Positions 34,557 through 42,541 of a stretch of 64,000 nucleotides of DNA are shown in pieces; position 1 is the first letter of the stretch, and each line of letters begins with the position of its first letter. The stretch covers positions 15,733 to 79,732 of the forward strand of contig JBBPIE010000034.1 of NCBI GenBank assembly GCA_038040485.1. Direction: 5' to 3'. The notes under the pieces were generated by a model. It ran no database searches. It was not told the origin of the DNA and worked only from the letters and a program-made list of their open reading frames with translations. The translations under genes and the position numbers were made by a program. The DNA comes from Onstottus_B arcticum. Lineage in GTDB: Bacteria > Acidobacteriota > Blastocatellia > UBA7656.

Positions 34557-36911
34557 TCATGCTGCGACCTGTTGCTGATACAGGTACTTCTGGAAACCTG
34601 CGAAAACCCGCCCAATCTCCTCCGGCCTTCCGAGATCCGCCACCGCGTCGGCGATCGAGTTGTGATACTTCAGCCGCAGCAAAGGCGTGAGCTTTTCCTG
34701 GTCGAGTTCTTCCACACCGACGCTGACGTAATGCGACAACACGAAGGCGAGAAAGACCTGTTGCTCAGTGTTGAACTGGGTGCTGATGAGGAGTTTGGCT
34801 CTTTCGGCGCGATCTTCGCGAGTGACTGGCGCCAACGCGTATGCCACGTGGGCTAGAACGTCGAACAAGTCGCTCTTTTCCGCGTCGATGATCTTCTGCA
34901 TCTCGGCCAGTTGATCTCCGCCGAACCCCTTCTCGGCGAGACCCTGCAACAGCTTCCTGCGCGTGTCCGGTGCGCTCCAGAGCAAACGAAGCTCAGCCTC
35001 GTCCTTGAAGAACTCAGGCAGCTTCCCGAACAGGATTTCCATGAACTGCTGCGCGGACATCGGCGTGCCGTCGGGATGCCAAAAGGTCGTGCACATCATG
35101 TGCTGGATCGTGCGCGCCTTGCCGTCGGCGAGCTTCACCCTGATTGTTTGCCGTTTGCGGTACTCATCCGGTGGCTCAACTATCTGTTCTGGCGGACTCG
35201 GTGCGGGCGGCGGATCGTACCCAGGCTGCTTCGGTTCCGGCTCAATCGGTTCGCCATCCCACTCCGGATCGCTGAAGTGGTGATGCGCTTTAACGAAGTC
35301 GTAGATCGTGAAGTAATCCTTCCCATCGAAGAGCCGCGTGCCGCGTCCAATGATCTGCTTGAACTCGATCATCGAATTGATCGGCCGCATCAAGACGATG
35401 TTGCGGATGTTGCGGGCGTCCACGCCTGTTGAGAGCTTTTGCGAGGTGGTCAGGATCGTCGGGATCGTCTTCTCGTTGTCCTGAAAATCGCGCAGATGCT
35501 GCTCGCCTAGCACTCCATCATCGGAGGTCACCCGCTGGCAGTAGTTCGGGTGTGTGCTCGTCTTCATCTGGTTGATGAGGTCGCGCACCGCCAGCGCGTG
35601 AAGCTGCGTCGCGCAGAACACGAGCGTCTTGTCGTTCTGGTTGATCTGCTCCATAAAGATCTTTACGCGGTGCGCTTCACGCTCCTTGATCTCGATGATC
35701 TTGTTGAAGTCGGTTTCCGTGTATCGCTTCCCTGTTTCGATTTCTCCTTCGATCAACTTGTCATCGGGCGTGTAGACATACTCGTCCAGCGTCGTGGAAA
35801 TCTGCTTTACCTTGAACGGCGTGAGGAACCCGTCGTTGATGCCTTCCTTCAGCGAATAGATATAGACCGGATCGCCGAAGTAAGCATAGGTATCCACGTT
35901 TTCATTGCGCTTGGGCGTAGCGGTGAGGCCGAGCTGCACCGCCGGCGCGAAGTAGTCGAGGATGCCGCGCCAGTTGCTCTCGTCGTTCGCGCCGCCGCGA
36001 TGGCACTCGTCGATGACGATAAAGTCGAAGAAGTCCGGCGGATACTCGCCGAAGTAGGGCGACGGCTGGCCGTCTTTCGGCGGTCCGCTCATGAAGGTCT
36101 GGAAAATCGTGAAGAAGAGACTGGCATTTGTTGGCACGCGCCCCTTCTTGCGGATGTCCTCCGGTTTGATGCGCACCAGCGCGTCGTCTTCAAACGCAGC
36201 AAACGAAGTGAAATCGTTGTATGCCTGAGTGGCGAGCGTGTTTCGATCGGCCAGAAACAGAACACGTGGACGGCGCGACGGTTCACCGCCGCGATTCTTA
36301 TCAATCAGGTTCCAGCGTGCCTGAAAGAGTTTCCAGGCAATTTGAAAGGCAATCGAAGTCTTGCCCGTCCCCGTGGCCATCGTAAGCAGGATACGATCTC
36401 TCCCATCGCCAATAGCTTCCAGCACGCGGTTCACCGCGATCTCTTGATAAAAGCGGATGGTCCAACTTCCGCTCTTATCGGGAAAGGGCACCGCGGCAAA
36501 GCGGTCGCGCCAAGCGTTCGCTTCTGCAAACGTCAGCGCCCAGAGTTCATCCGGCGTTGGGTAGCCTGGCAGCTCGCCTTCCTTGCCGGTCTGCATGTCG
36601 ATGCCGTAGATCGCTTGACCGTTGGTGGCATAGGCAAAGCGCACGGCCATCTTCGTCGCGTAATCCTTGGCCTGAGCCACGCCTTCGGTCAGCGGCTTGT
36701 CCCACGCCTTGGCCTCGTTCACGGCAAGCTTGTGATTGCGATAAACCAGCACGTAGTCGGCTTGGTGCGACCGTCGCGGCCGGCCGTGGCCTTCGATGCG
36801 GCCCGGCGTGATGGGGAATTCGCGAAGGACCTTGCTGCCCTCGACGACACCCCAGCCAGCTTCTTTCAGCGCGGGATCGATGTGTTCGGCTCTGGTCTCG
36901 GCTTCGTTCAT
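34557..36911 (-). CDS. hsdR: Type I restriction enzyme R subunit (EcoEI-like)
   Basis: The real start is ATG at 36911 (MNEAETRAEHIDPALKEAGW); the longer frame overlaps hicA. The 784-residue product has a PD-(D/E)xK nuclease near the N-terminus (Asp52, Glu66-x-Lys68 in AVNEAK), a helicase motor with Walker A MATGTGKT at 178-185, DECH at 301-304 and LTATP at 329-333, and the C-terminal helical domain that contacts the methylase. It translocates and cuts DNA lacking the host methylation. It lies at the end of the hsd operon, after the hicBA and rhuM-like inserts. Confidence 0.93.
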   Translation of the reverse strand: MNEAETRAEHIDPALKEAGWGVVEGSKVLREFPITPGRIEGHGRPRRSHQADYVLVYRNHKLAVNEAKAWDKPLTEGVAQAKDYATKMAVRFAYATNGQAIYGIDMQTGKEGELPGYPTPDELWALTFAEANAWRDRFAAVPFPDKSGSWTIRFYQEIAVNRVLEAIGDGRDRILLTMATGTGKTSIAFQIAWKLFQARWNLIDKNRGGEPSRRPRVLFLADRNTLATQAYNDFTSFAAFEDDALVRIKPEDIRKKGRVPTNASLFFTIFQTFMSGPPKDGQPSPYFGEYPPDFFDFIVIDECHRGGANDESNWRGILDYFAPAVQLGLTATPKRNENVDTYAYFGDPVYIYSLKEGINDGFLTPFKVKQISTTLDEYVYTPDDKLIEGEIETGKRYTETDFNKIIEIKEREAHRVKIFMEQINQNDKTLVFCATQLHALAVRDLINQMKTSTHPNYCQRVTSDDGVLGEQHLRDFQDNEKTIPTILTTSQKLSTGVDARNIRNIVLMRPINSMIEFKQIIGRGTRLFDGKDYFTIYDFVKAHHHFSDPEWDGEPIEPEPKQPGYDPPPAPSPPEQIVEPPDEYRKRQTIRVKLADGKARTIQHMMCTTFWHPDGTPMSAQQFMEILFGKLPEFFKDEAELRLLWSAPDTRRKLLQGLAEKGFGGDQLAEMQKIIDAEKSDLFDVLAHVAYALAPVTREDRAERAKLLISTQFNTEQQVFLAFVLSHYVSVGVEELDQEKLTPLLRLKYHNSIADAVADLGRPEEIGRVFAGFQKYLYQQQVAA

Positions 36912-36928
36912 GAACTTGCCACGTTTTC

Positions 36929-37150
36929 CTAGAGGAGCGCGATGAACTCGTCGACGGTCAAGCCTGCCTGCCGGATGATAGCTCGCAACGTACTGCGGTC
37001 GAGTTCCTTGTGATTGGGAATGGTTGTTTGCGCGGACGGTGTGGTCCTGACCATTGTGATGTGGCTGCCGCGCTGGCGATAAACAACGAATCCAACCTTG
37101 CTTAGCGCTTTGACACACTCGACGCCGGAAACGACCGGCAGCTTACTCAC
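36929..37150 (-). CDS. hicA: HicA-family mRNA interferase toxin
   Basis: A 73-residue double-stranded-RNA-binding-fold toxin. The catalytic His is in GSHITMVR, and the typical strands TTIPNHKELDRSTLRAI follow. HicA cleaves mRNA and is neutralised by HicB. Its ATG overlaps the hicB stop (ATGA at 37147-37150). Here hicB comes first, the less common order. It lies 17 bases before hsdR within the restriction island. Confidence 0.9.
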   Translation of the reverse strand: MSKLPVVSGVECVKALSKVGFVVYRQRGSHITMVRTTPSAQTTIPNHKELDRSTLRAIIRQAGLTVDEFIALL

Positions 37151-37356
37151 GCAGCCACCTCCACCAGTTCCACGTTATCTTCGGGTATCGGCTCGCCGCG
37201 CTCGCGCAAGACTTCTTCGTGCAAGGAGATCGCTTCGCGAACGTTGACCAGCGCTTCGTCGCGCGTCTTACCCTGGCTGACGCAACCGGGCAGGCTGGGA
37301 ACCTCGGCGACCACATAGCCATCTTCACCTGGATACAGCAGAACTCGTCTAGTCAT
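37147..37356 (-). CDS. hicB: HicB-family antitoxin
   Basis: A 69-residue partial-RNase-H-fold antitoxin: YPGEDGYVVAEVPSLPGCVS and the helix KTRDEALVNVREAISLH are diagnostic. No C-terminal DNA-binding domain is visible, so repression of the operon may depend on other proteins. It precedes and overlaps hicA. Confidence 0.9.
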   Translation of the reverse strand: MTRRVLLYPGEDGYVVAEVPSLPGCVSQGKTRDEALVNVREAISLHEEVLRERGEPIPEDNVELVEVAA

Positions 37357-37386
37357 ACGCTCACCTCCATATGGTTTCAGCTTCGT

Positions 37387-38439
37387 TCATGACTTGGCCG
37401 GTTTGGGTTTCTTCGGTCGCGGTAACTTCTTCACCCGCTTCGCGGCCTCCTCGAAATCTACATCAACTTGACGCGGCTGCAAATCGGCGACGGCTCGGTA
37501 GCGGTCGTATTCCTGTTCCGCTTTTGCCTGAGCCATCTCGTGGGAGATGCGCCCAGCGTGGCTGAGGATGTCGCGCTCATTGAGCGTCAGGAACGCATCC
37601 AGCTTCTTGATCCAATCTGCCATGTGCATAGAAACGCGCCGCATGGCTTGGCCTTCGGCGAAGATGAGGTATTGCTCGACGAGATTATTCAGTCCGGCCA
37701 GCTCCGGCGCGGTGAGGTAGTTCTTGGCTATGGCGACATCCTGCTTGCGAATCGTCACGCCGCGCCAGCTCGTCAGCCCGAGGTTTGGCTTGGCCGCGTC
37801 CACCCTGTCGTGAACGATCTCAGCAGCGGTCTGGCCGGTGATCGCCCAGTGCACTTTGTTCTGGACCGTTTTGAAGAAACGGATGCTGATCTCCTGCGTA
37901 GCGTCGTAGTCGATACTGGTCGCGTAGATGTCGGTGATCTTCTGGTAGAAGCGCCGCTCGGAGGTCCGGATGTCCTGAATCCGGCGCGTCAGTTCCTCGA
38001 AGTAGTCGAAGGGTTGGTCGGGATTTTTCAGACGCTCGTCATCGAGGACGAAGCCCTTGACGATGTATTCCCGGAGGCGCTGGGTGGCCCAGATGCGGAA
38101 CTGCGTGCCCCGAAGCGACTTCACCCGGTAGCCAACCGAGATGATGACATCGAGGTTGTAGAATTCGACGCGCCGCTGCACCGATCGGGTGCCTTCCAGT
38201 TGAACTGTCAAGGATTCCTTGACGGTTGCCATCCGCTCCAACTCCCGCTCCTCATAGATGTTGTGAATGTGCAGGCTGACGTTCTGCTTGGTGGTCTGGA
38301 ACAGCTCCGCCATTTGCTGCTGCGTAAGCCAGACAGTTTCGCCCTCGAAGCGCACATCGATTTTTAGTTTCCCATCCTGCGTCTGGTACACAAGAAACTG
38401 GCCGCCCGGCGGCGGTGGTGTCTTAGATTTTCTACCCAT
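37387..38439 (-). CDS. RhuM-family protein
   Basis: A 350-residue RhuM (virulence-associated RhuM family) protein. The first 90 residues carry the HTH-like segment WLTQQQMAELFQTTKQNVSL followed by HIHNIYEERELE; then YNLDVIISVGYRVKSLRGTQ and FRIWATQRLREYIVKGFVLD are the family signature, and YYDATQEISIRFFKTVQNK appears as DYDATQEISIRFF. RhuM genes are often found inside type I restriction operons and are thought to help regulation or defence; the molecular role is not established. It sits between hsdS and hicB on the same strand. Confidence 0.88.
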   Translation of the reverse strand: MGRKSKTPPPPGGQFLVYQTQDGKLKIDVRFEGETVWLTQQQMAELFQTTKQNVSLHIHNIYEERELERMATVKESLTVQLEGTRSVQRRVEFYNLDVIISVGYRVKSLRGTQFRIWATQRLREYIVKGFVLDDERLKNPDQPFDYFEELTRRIQDIRTSERRFYQKITDIYATSIDYDATQEISIRFFKTVQNKVHWAITGQTAAEIVHDRVDAAKPNLGLTSWRGVTIRKQDVAIAKNYLTAPELAGLNNLVEQYLIFAEGQAMRRVSMHMADWIKKLDAFLTLNERDILSHAGRISHEMAQAKAEQEYDRYRAVADLQPRQVDVDFEEAAKRVKKLPRPKKPKPAKS

Positions 38440-38474
38440 GATGGAGACTCCCGAATGAGTGCGGCGGGTGAACC

Positions 38475-38533
38475 TGTAAGTGATACTTACAAGTTCGGCT
38501 CACGAGTCGAACTATTAAGTGATACTCAATAGT
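38475..38533. promoter_or_regulatory. Palindromic sites between hsdS and the rhuM-like gene
   Basis: TGTAAGTGATACTTACA at 38475-38491 has perfect 7-base arms. ACTATTAAGTGATACTC at 38511 begins a 23-base near-palindrome. Both contain AAGTGATACT. A shorter AGTTCG/CGAACT pair lies between. The group is 36 bases upstream of the rhuM-like start and 40 bases after the hsdS stop, so it could be an operator for the downstream genes. Confidence 0.4.
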
Positions 38534-38575
38534 TGATTGAGCCTGATATGGCGCGTTGTCGGGCATGCGTATTTC

Positions 38576-39796
38576 CTAGAGCTGGCCGGTGAAGGCTTGG
38601 TGCAGCAGCGACTTTTTCAAAGCCTCCAGCGCTGCGAGCTTGCGCTGGTAAATGGATTCGAGGCGCCGTGTTTCATCGGAAAAGCTTTCGAGTTTCTCCA
38701 CGAGAACATTCTGCACGGAAAGCGGCGGGAACGGAATTGCGAACGCCGAAAGCATACCTTGGTTCAAACTCTTGATGTTCGTGCCCGTGCCTCCGTCCGT
38801 AAGTCGCTTTCTGGAACTCGCAGACTTCATAAAATGACAGAGGTATATTGGCAGCACTTCACCGTTAGAGAGTCTGATGCGAATCGTGAAACCAGAGTGT
38901 GAAATCTTCTCCGTCACTTCGCCTACCAGAATGCACCGGCCGATCAGTTCGATGTTACCGTTCGACCGGACCGCGAGAATGTCGTCTTGCCTCAGCGAAT
39001 CCAAAGCGCTCAGTTCGCCATCAATCGTGACCGTGTCGAGGTCATCGAGAGGCGCAGAGAAATTCTTCTGAAAATTCCTAACGCCCAGGATCTTGATGCA
39101 CTCGCCTTTGCTGTCCTTCGTATAGTTGATTCCGTTTCGGAAGCTCGCAAGGCTGCCCAACGGTTTTTCCACCCACCCCGGGCCGCGCTGCGTGAAGACG
39201 GATTGGAGGTGGCTGTCGAAGATGGCGCGGGCGTTTTGAAGGTTCTTTTCGGCGTTGGCTTTGGCGGTGGCGATGCTCTCAAACGCTTCGTCGAGGATGC
39301 CGACGATCCGCAACTGTTCGGGGAGCGGGGGCAGTGTTATCTGGAAATCCCGCACCTGAGCCAAAGAAAGGTTCTGCTGAGCAACGCCGCCTTTGAACTT
39401 CTCGATTTGCTCAAGCACGATTCCCGTTGAAAGGGCTTTCAAAACAAACTCGGGCGAGACGTCATCGGATTTCCTTAAACTGATAATCGCGAGAGCCTGA
39501 TTCGTATTGGCAGGGACGATGTCTTCGGTCACAAATGCGGTTCGGCCAAGAGCGCCTGCGATTGAGAAAAGAATATCACCAGACTTAAGTTGAGATCTCC
39601 GCAATGCGTTATGACACTCCTGTGTAATCCGCGCCAACTTGTTCTCAATGAACTGTCCGTTCTCGGAGATCGATTCAACTTTTACGAAATTGATCCCTTC
39701 CGGAACAAAAGCATGGCCCACCGATGTAGGCGTCGTGCCTTTTGTGATCACGTCAGACAGATCACCGAGTCTTTTGACTGGCCACTCGTTCTTCAC
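38576..39796 (-). CDS. hsdS: Type I restriction enzyme specificity subunit
   Basis: The 406-residue product has two target recognition domains. The conserved regions are LPPLPEQLRIVGILDEAFES in the middle and FPPLSVQNVLVEKLESFSDE near the end, each followed by a helix that spaces the domains. It picks the DNA sequence that HsdM methylates and HsdR cuts. The start ATG overlaps the stop of the DUF1016_N gene (ATGA at 39793), so its synthesis depends on translation of that upstream gene. Confidence 0.92.
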   Translation of the reverse strand: MKNEWPVKRLGDLSDVITKGTTPTSVGHAFVPEGINFVKVESISENGQFIENKLARITQECHNALRRSQLKSGDILFSIAGALGRTAFVTEDIVPANTNQALAIISLRKSDDVSPEFVLKALSTGIVLEQIEKFKGGVAQQNLSLAQVRDFQITLPPLPEQLRIVGILDEAFESIATAKANAEKNLQNARAIFDSHLQSVFTQRGPGWVEKPLGSLASFRNGINYTKDSKGECIKILGVRNFQKNFSAPLDDLDTVTIDGELSALDSLRQDDILAVRSNGNIELIGRCILVGEVTEKISHSGFTIRIRLSNGEVLPIYLCHFMKSASSRKRLTDGGTGTNIKSLNQGMLSAFAIPFPPLSVQNVLVEKLESFSDETRRLESIYQRKLAALEALKKSLLHQAFTGQL

Positions 39797-40263
39797 AGCA
39801 GTCCCCGGATATTCCCCAGCAACCCCGCGCTCTCGATGTCGGGTCTCAATTTTCCAGACGCTGTCTGGAAAATCTGGGATTGCCCAGACAGTGTCTGGGT
39901 TTTTTGATGCGAGGAAGATTTTGCAGTCAGCGACTGCAATTTCTTGGTTCCGGCCAATTTTCGAGTCGCTGATTGGAAAATTGAAGTTCGATCTTGGTAG
40001 AACAAGTAGAAGCTTCGAATATAGGCAAGATTGCTGGCCGAGAAACCCTTGCCGAATTCTTTCGTCAGTCTTTCGGCCAAAGCCTTGAGGACCTCTTGCC
40101 CATACGCGGGCCGGCCTTTGCCCTTCTGCTCCTGCTCAACGATGCGCCGGCCGATTTCGAAATTGGTATGGACCTGTACCAGGTCCACACCCCGCGCCAC
40201 GCTGGTGCGGGCCGAAACTATCAGCTCGCGAATGTCGTCGAAGAAAGCTCTCGTAAGTTTCAC
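39793..40263 (-). CDS. Truncated DUF1016_N protein with hairpin-coded repeats
   Basis: This 156-residue product is the N-terminal half of the DUF1016 family (FEIGRRIVEQEQKGKGRPAY, FGKGFSASNLAYIRSFYLFY) and lacks the PD-(D/E)xK domain. After FYLFYQDR it carries four in-frame microrepeats, FQSATRK, LQSLTAK, TQTLSGQ and FQTASGK, each coded by a DNA palindrome with a three-base loop. Intact family members usually have a single QTLSxKL-like segment just before a SWSHY-like motif; here the segment is multiplied and the protein then ends. GTG at 40263 overlaps the stop of the Bro-N gene and its stop overlaps hsdS, so it is coupled on both sides. Confidence 0.8.
   Translation of the reverse strand: MKLTRAFFDDIRELIVSARTSVARGVDLVQVHTNFEIGRRIVEQEQKGKGRPAYGQEVLKALAERLTKEFGKGFSASNLAYIRSFYLFYQDRTSIFQSATRKLAGTKKLQSLTAKSSSHQKTQTLSGQSQIFQTASGKLRPDIESAGLLGNIRGLL
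39849..39983. repeat. Four in-frame triplet-loop palindromes
   Basis: Arms and loops: 39849-39873 (ATTTTCCAGAC, loop GCT, 11 perfect pairs); 39883-39899 (CCCAGAC, loop AGT, 7 perfect pairs); 39921-39939 (TTGCAGTC, loop AGC, 8 perfect pairs); 39955-39983 (CAATTTTCGAGTC, loop GCT, 11 of 13 pairs). On the coding strand the loop starts at a third codon position in all four. Stem sequences differ but pairing is kept, for example CAGAC/GTCTG against CAGTC/GACTG. Confidence 0.85.
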
Positions 40264-40925
40264 ATCAACCCCCGAACGTCAGCCTCGGGCAATTTCAGTC
40301 GGTTACAACTTGTAACCGACTTGAGTGGAGCTCGCCCTCCGCCAGGAGGGTCATGTTTATAGACGCACGCGGAACCAATTCCGCCCTCCGTCAGGAGGGC
40401 CATGTCGATCAGTGAAGAATAGATGCCTCCAAAGAACATGGCCCTCCTGACGGAGGGCGGGCGCCACTGGTCTTGGGTTCTATAAACATGGCCCTCCTGA
40501 GCGGAGGGCAACTGTCCAAACTTGAACTGGTGACAATCTGTCACCGCTTGACTTCCCCCTTTGTTCAATCGCTCTCGGAGCTTATTCCAGTATTTTCGGG
40601 CCGTCTGATAGCCGGGCGACTGAGTCAGCACTTGAATGATATCCGCGACCGAGAAAAACCAGGTTTCAGCACTGGCGACGTCAGTGAGGCGCATCTTGCC
40701 GTCATCAGCCGCCATTTTCAACTGGTAACAGTTTGTTACCAGTTCACTCCCCTCCTTAGCTAAGCGGCCTTTGAGAACCTTCCAATACTTTCTGGACGCC
40801 TGATAGTCCGGTTGCTGAGTCAGAACTTGAATGATATCCACAACCGAGAAAAACCAGGTTTCGGTCTTCTCGTCGAAGACACGCCGGATTTCGCGTTCCT
40901 CAAACACGACGGGCAACAATTTCAT
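40260..40925 (-). CDS. Bro-N (phage antirepressor-like) protein, rearranged
   Basis: From ATG at 40925 with GGAGC upstream, the product has 221 residues. It starts as a Bro-N protein (VFEEREIRRVFDEKTETWFF then SVVDIIQVLTQ and KYWKVLKGRL, LVTNCYQLKM) but the normal second half is missing. Instead the ETWFFSVADIIQVL to VTDCHQF segment is repeated, then about 68 residues are coded by a REP-like hairpin cluster, then a third short copy VTSCNRLKLPEADVRGLM ends the frame. The ATG overlaps the hsdM stop. Bro-N proteins bind DNA in phages; a role in controlling hsd genes is possible. The frame may no longer give a working protein. Confidence 0.7.
   Translation of the reverse strand: MKLLPVVFEEREIRRVFDEKTETWFFSVVDIIQVLTQQPDYQASRKYWKVLKGRLAKEGSELVTNCYQLKMAADDGKMRLTDVASAETWFFSVADIIQVLTQSPGYQTARKYWNKLRERLNKGGSQAVTDCHQFKFGQLPSAQEGHVYRTQDQWRPPSVRRAMFFGGIYSSLIDMALLTEGGIGSACVYKHDPPGGGRAPLKSVTSCNRLKLPEADVRGLM
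40298..40320. repeat. Triplet-loop palindrome, third Bro-N copy
   Basis: GTCGGTTACA and TGTAACCGAC are perfect 10-base arms around ACT. It encodes SVTSCNRL. The loop is one whole codon, unlike the DUF1016 palindromes. Confidence 0.75.
40334..40509. repeat. Nested REP-like palindrome cluster inside the Bro-N frame
   Basis: Units at 40334-40363 and 40383-40404 point one way and units at 40437-40458 and 40479-40509 the other. Each has a GCCCTCC/GGAGGGC hairpin; the two outer ones continue with CATGTTTATAGA. The layout mirrors the cluster at 17709-17887, with the stem changed from AACTCC/GGAGTT to CCCTCC/GGAGGG while pairing is kept. The minus-strand frame of the Bro-N gene stays open through the whole cluster. 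Confidence 0.88.
40529..40545. repeat. Triplet-loop palindrome, second Bro-N copy
   Basis: GGTGACA and TGTCACC are perfect 7-base arms around ATC, encoding AVTDCHQ. The loop is one whole codon, as in the other two Bro-N palindromes. Confidence 0.7.
40720..40744. repeat. Triplet-loop palindrome, first Bro-N copy
   Basis: AACTGGTAACA and TGTTACCAGTT are perfect 11-base arms around GTT, encoding LVTNCYQL. This motif is conserved in Bro-N proteins, so the palindrome may be selected as coding sequence, as a DNA site, or both. Confidence 0.75.
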
Positions 40926-42379
40926 AGAAGCTCCTTGATCCTGACTAGCGCCGCCGCGCTCTCGGCGTCCAACGCGGCAATCTCGTCCATGATCGCCTGC
41001 GGACTGCGGTGCGAGATTTCCTCGCCGGCGTTCGGGTTCTTCACTGAAAGGTCGAAGGTTGTCTGGTCGATGCTCTTGGCGTCCACGCTCCAGCTCTTGG
41101 GCGAGTCGGCGAAGGTCTTTTGCAGCGCAACGAACTCGGCGAGGTCGGCGTCGTTGAGCGGGTTGGTCTTGCCGAGGTTGCGACCGGGTTCGAGCTGGTA
41201 GTACCAAACCTTGCGCGTCGGAGCGCCTTTCTCGAAGAACAACACCACGGTCTTTACGCCCGCTCCCTGGAACGTCCCGCCAGGGCAGTCGAGCACCGTG
41301 TGAAGGCTGCAGCTTTCAAGCAGCAGCTTGCGCAGGCTTACCGAGGCGTTGTCGGTGTTGGAGAGAAAGGTGTTCTTGATGACCACGCCGCCGCGCCCGC
41401 CAGCCTTGAGCATCTTGATGAAGTGCTGGAGGAACAAGAAGGCGGTCTCGCCGGTTCGGATGGGGAAGTTCTGCTGGACCTCCTTGCGCTCCTTGCCGCC
41501 GAAGGGCGGATTCGCGAGCACCACGTCGTAGCGGTGCTTCTCCTGAATGTCGGCAAGGTTCTCGGTGAGAGTATTGTTGTGCAGGATGTTTGGCGCTTCG
41601 ATGCCGTGCAGGATCATGTTCATGATCGCGATGACATAGGCGAGCGACTTCTTTTCCTTGCCGTAGAAGGTTCCCTTTTGAAGCTTGAGGTCCTCGGCGG
41701 TGGTGCGCTTGGGATGGGTCGCCTTGAGGTACTCGTACGATTCGCACAAGAAGCCCGCCGAGCCGCACGCTCCGTCGTAGATACGCTCGCCCAGCCTGGG
41801 TTTCACGACCTTCACGATGGCCCGAATGAGCGGGCGCGGGGTGTAGTATTCGCCGCCGTTACGCCCCGCGTTGCCCATGTTCTTGATCTTGGCTTCGTAG
41901 AGGTGCGAGAGCTCGTGCTTCTCGGCTTGCGAGCGAAAGCGGAGCACATCGATGTGGTCGATGATCTCGCGCATGTTGTAGCCGCTTTGGATCTTGTTTT
42001 TGATCTCGCCAAAGATCTCGCCGATCTTGTACTCGATGGTGTTCGGCCCGCTGGCCTTTTGCTTGAAGGCGTGCAGATACGAAAAGAGCTTGTTGTTGAC
42101 GAAGTCGCGAAGGTCGTCGCCGGTGAGCGCCTTGTTATGGTCGAGCTTGCCGTCCTTACTCTTGGGCGCTGCCCAGCTTTCCCATCGGTAAGTGGCGTCG
42201 AGGATGTAGCTGTACTTTTTCCTGTCTAGTGCGGCTTCATCGGCGAGGTCCTGCTCAAGACCGTCGAGATACTTCAGGAACAGCAGCCAGGACGTCTGCT
42301 CGGTGTAATCGAGCTCGGTCGTGCATCCGGCTTCTTTCCAAAGCACATCGTCGATGTTTTTGAAGGCTTGTTCAAACAC
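40922..42379 (-). CDS. hsdM: Type I restriction-modification N6-adenine methylase
   Basis: The 485-residue HsdM has the N-terminal helical domain (HsdM_N, TEQTSWLLFLKYLDGLE), the SAM-binding motif DGACGSAGF at 202-210, the catalytic NPPF at 290-293 and the family phrase GEYYTPRPLIRAI starting at 176. It methylates adenine at the site chosen by HsdS and, with HsdR, forms the restriction complex. It is the first hsd gene of the operon. Its stop overlaps the Bro-N start by four bases. Confidence 0.95.
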   Translation of the reverse strand: MFEQAFKNIDDVLWKEAGCTTELDYTEQTSWLLFLKYLDGLEQDLADEAALDRKKYSYILDATYRWESWAAPKSKDGKLDHNKALTGDDLRDFVNNKLFSYLHAFKQKASGPNTIEYKIGEIFGEIKNKIQSGYNMREIIDHIDVLRFRSQAEKHELSHLYEAKIKNMGNAGRNGGEYYTPRPLIRAIVKVVKPRLGERIYDGACGSAGFLCESYEYLKATHPKRTTAEDLKLQKGTFYGKEKKSLAYVIAIMNMILHGIEAPNILHNNTLTENLADIQEKHRYDVVLANPPFGGKERKEVQQNFPIRTGETAFLFLQHFIKMLKAGGRGGVVIKNTFLSNTDNASVSLRKLLLESCSLHTVLDCPGGTFQGAGVKTVVLFFEKGAPTRKVWYYQLEPGRNLGKTNPLNDADLAEFVALQKTFADSPKSWSVDAKSIDQTTFDLSVKNPNAGEEISHRSPQAIMDEIAALDAESAAALVRIKELL

Positions 42380-42541
42380 GGGAGACTATCCTCTGAGCGG
42401 CTATCTTCGTTTTGGTCGTCTCTCTTGCGGGCTATTGGTTGGGAAGAGCGGGGCGCTGCAATACTCTACAATCCAGCGCCAAGTAAGTTGTGTCGCTTGA
42501 TAACGATCGACGGTCGCCGACGGAGAACGTCTGTGCGGAGG

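Noticed and set aside
35550..36932. Plus-strand frame of 460 codons
   Set aside because: Antisense to hsdR over its whole length; hsdR has all expected motifs, and this frame shows no domain.
41120..42229. Plus-strand frame of 369 codons
   Set aside because: Antisense shadow of hsdM, which has intact methylase motifs.
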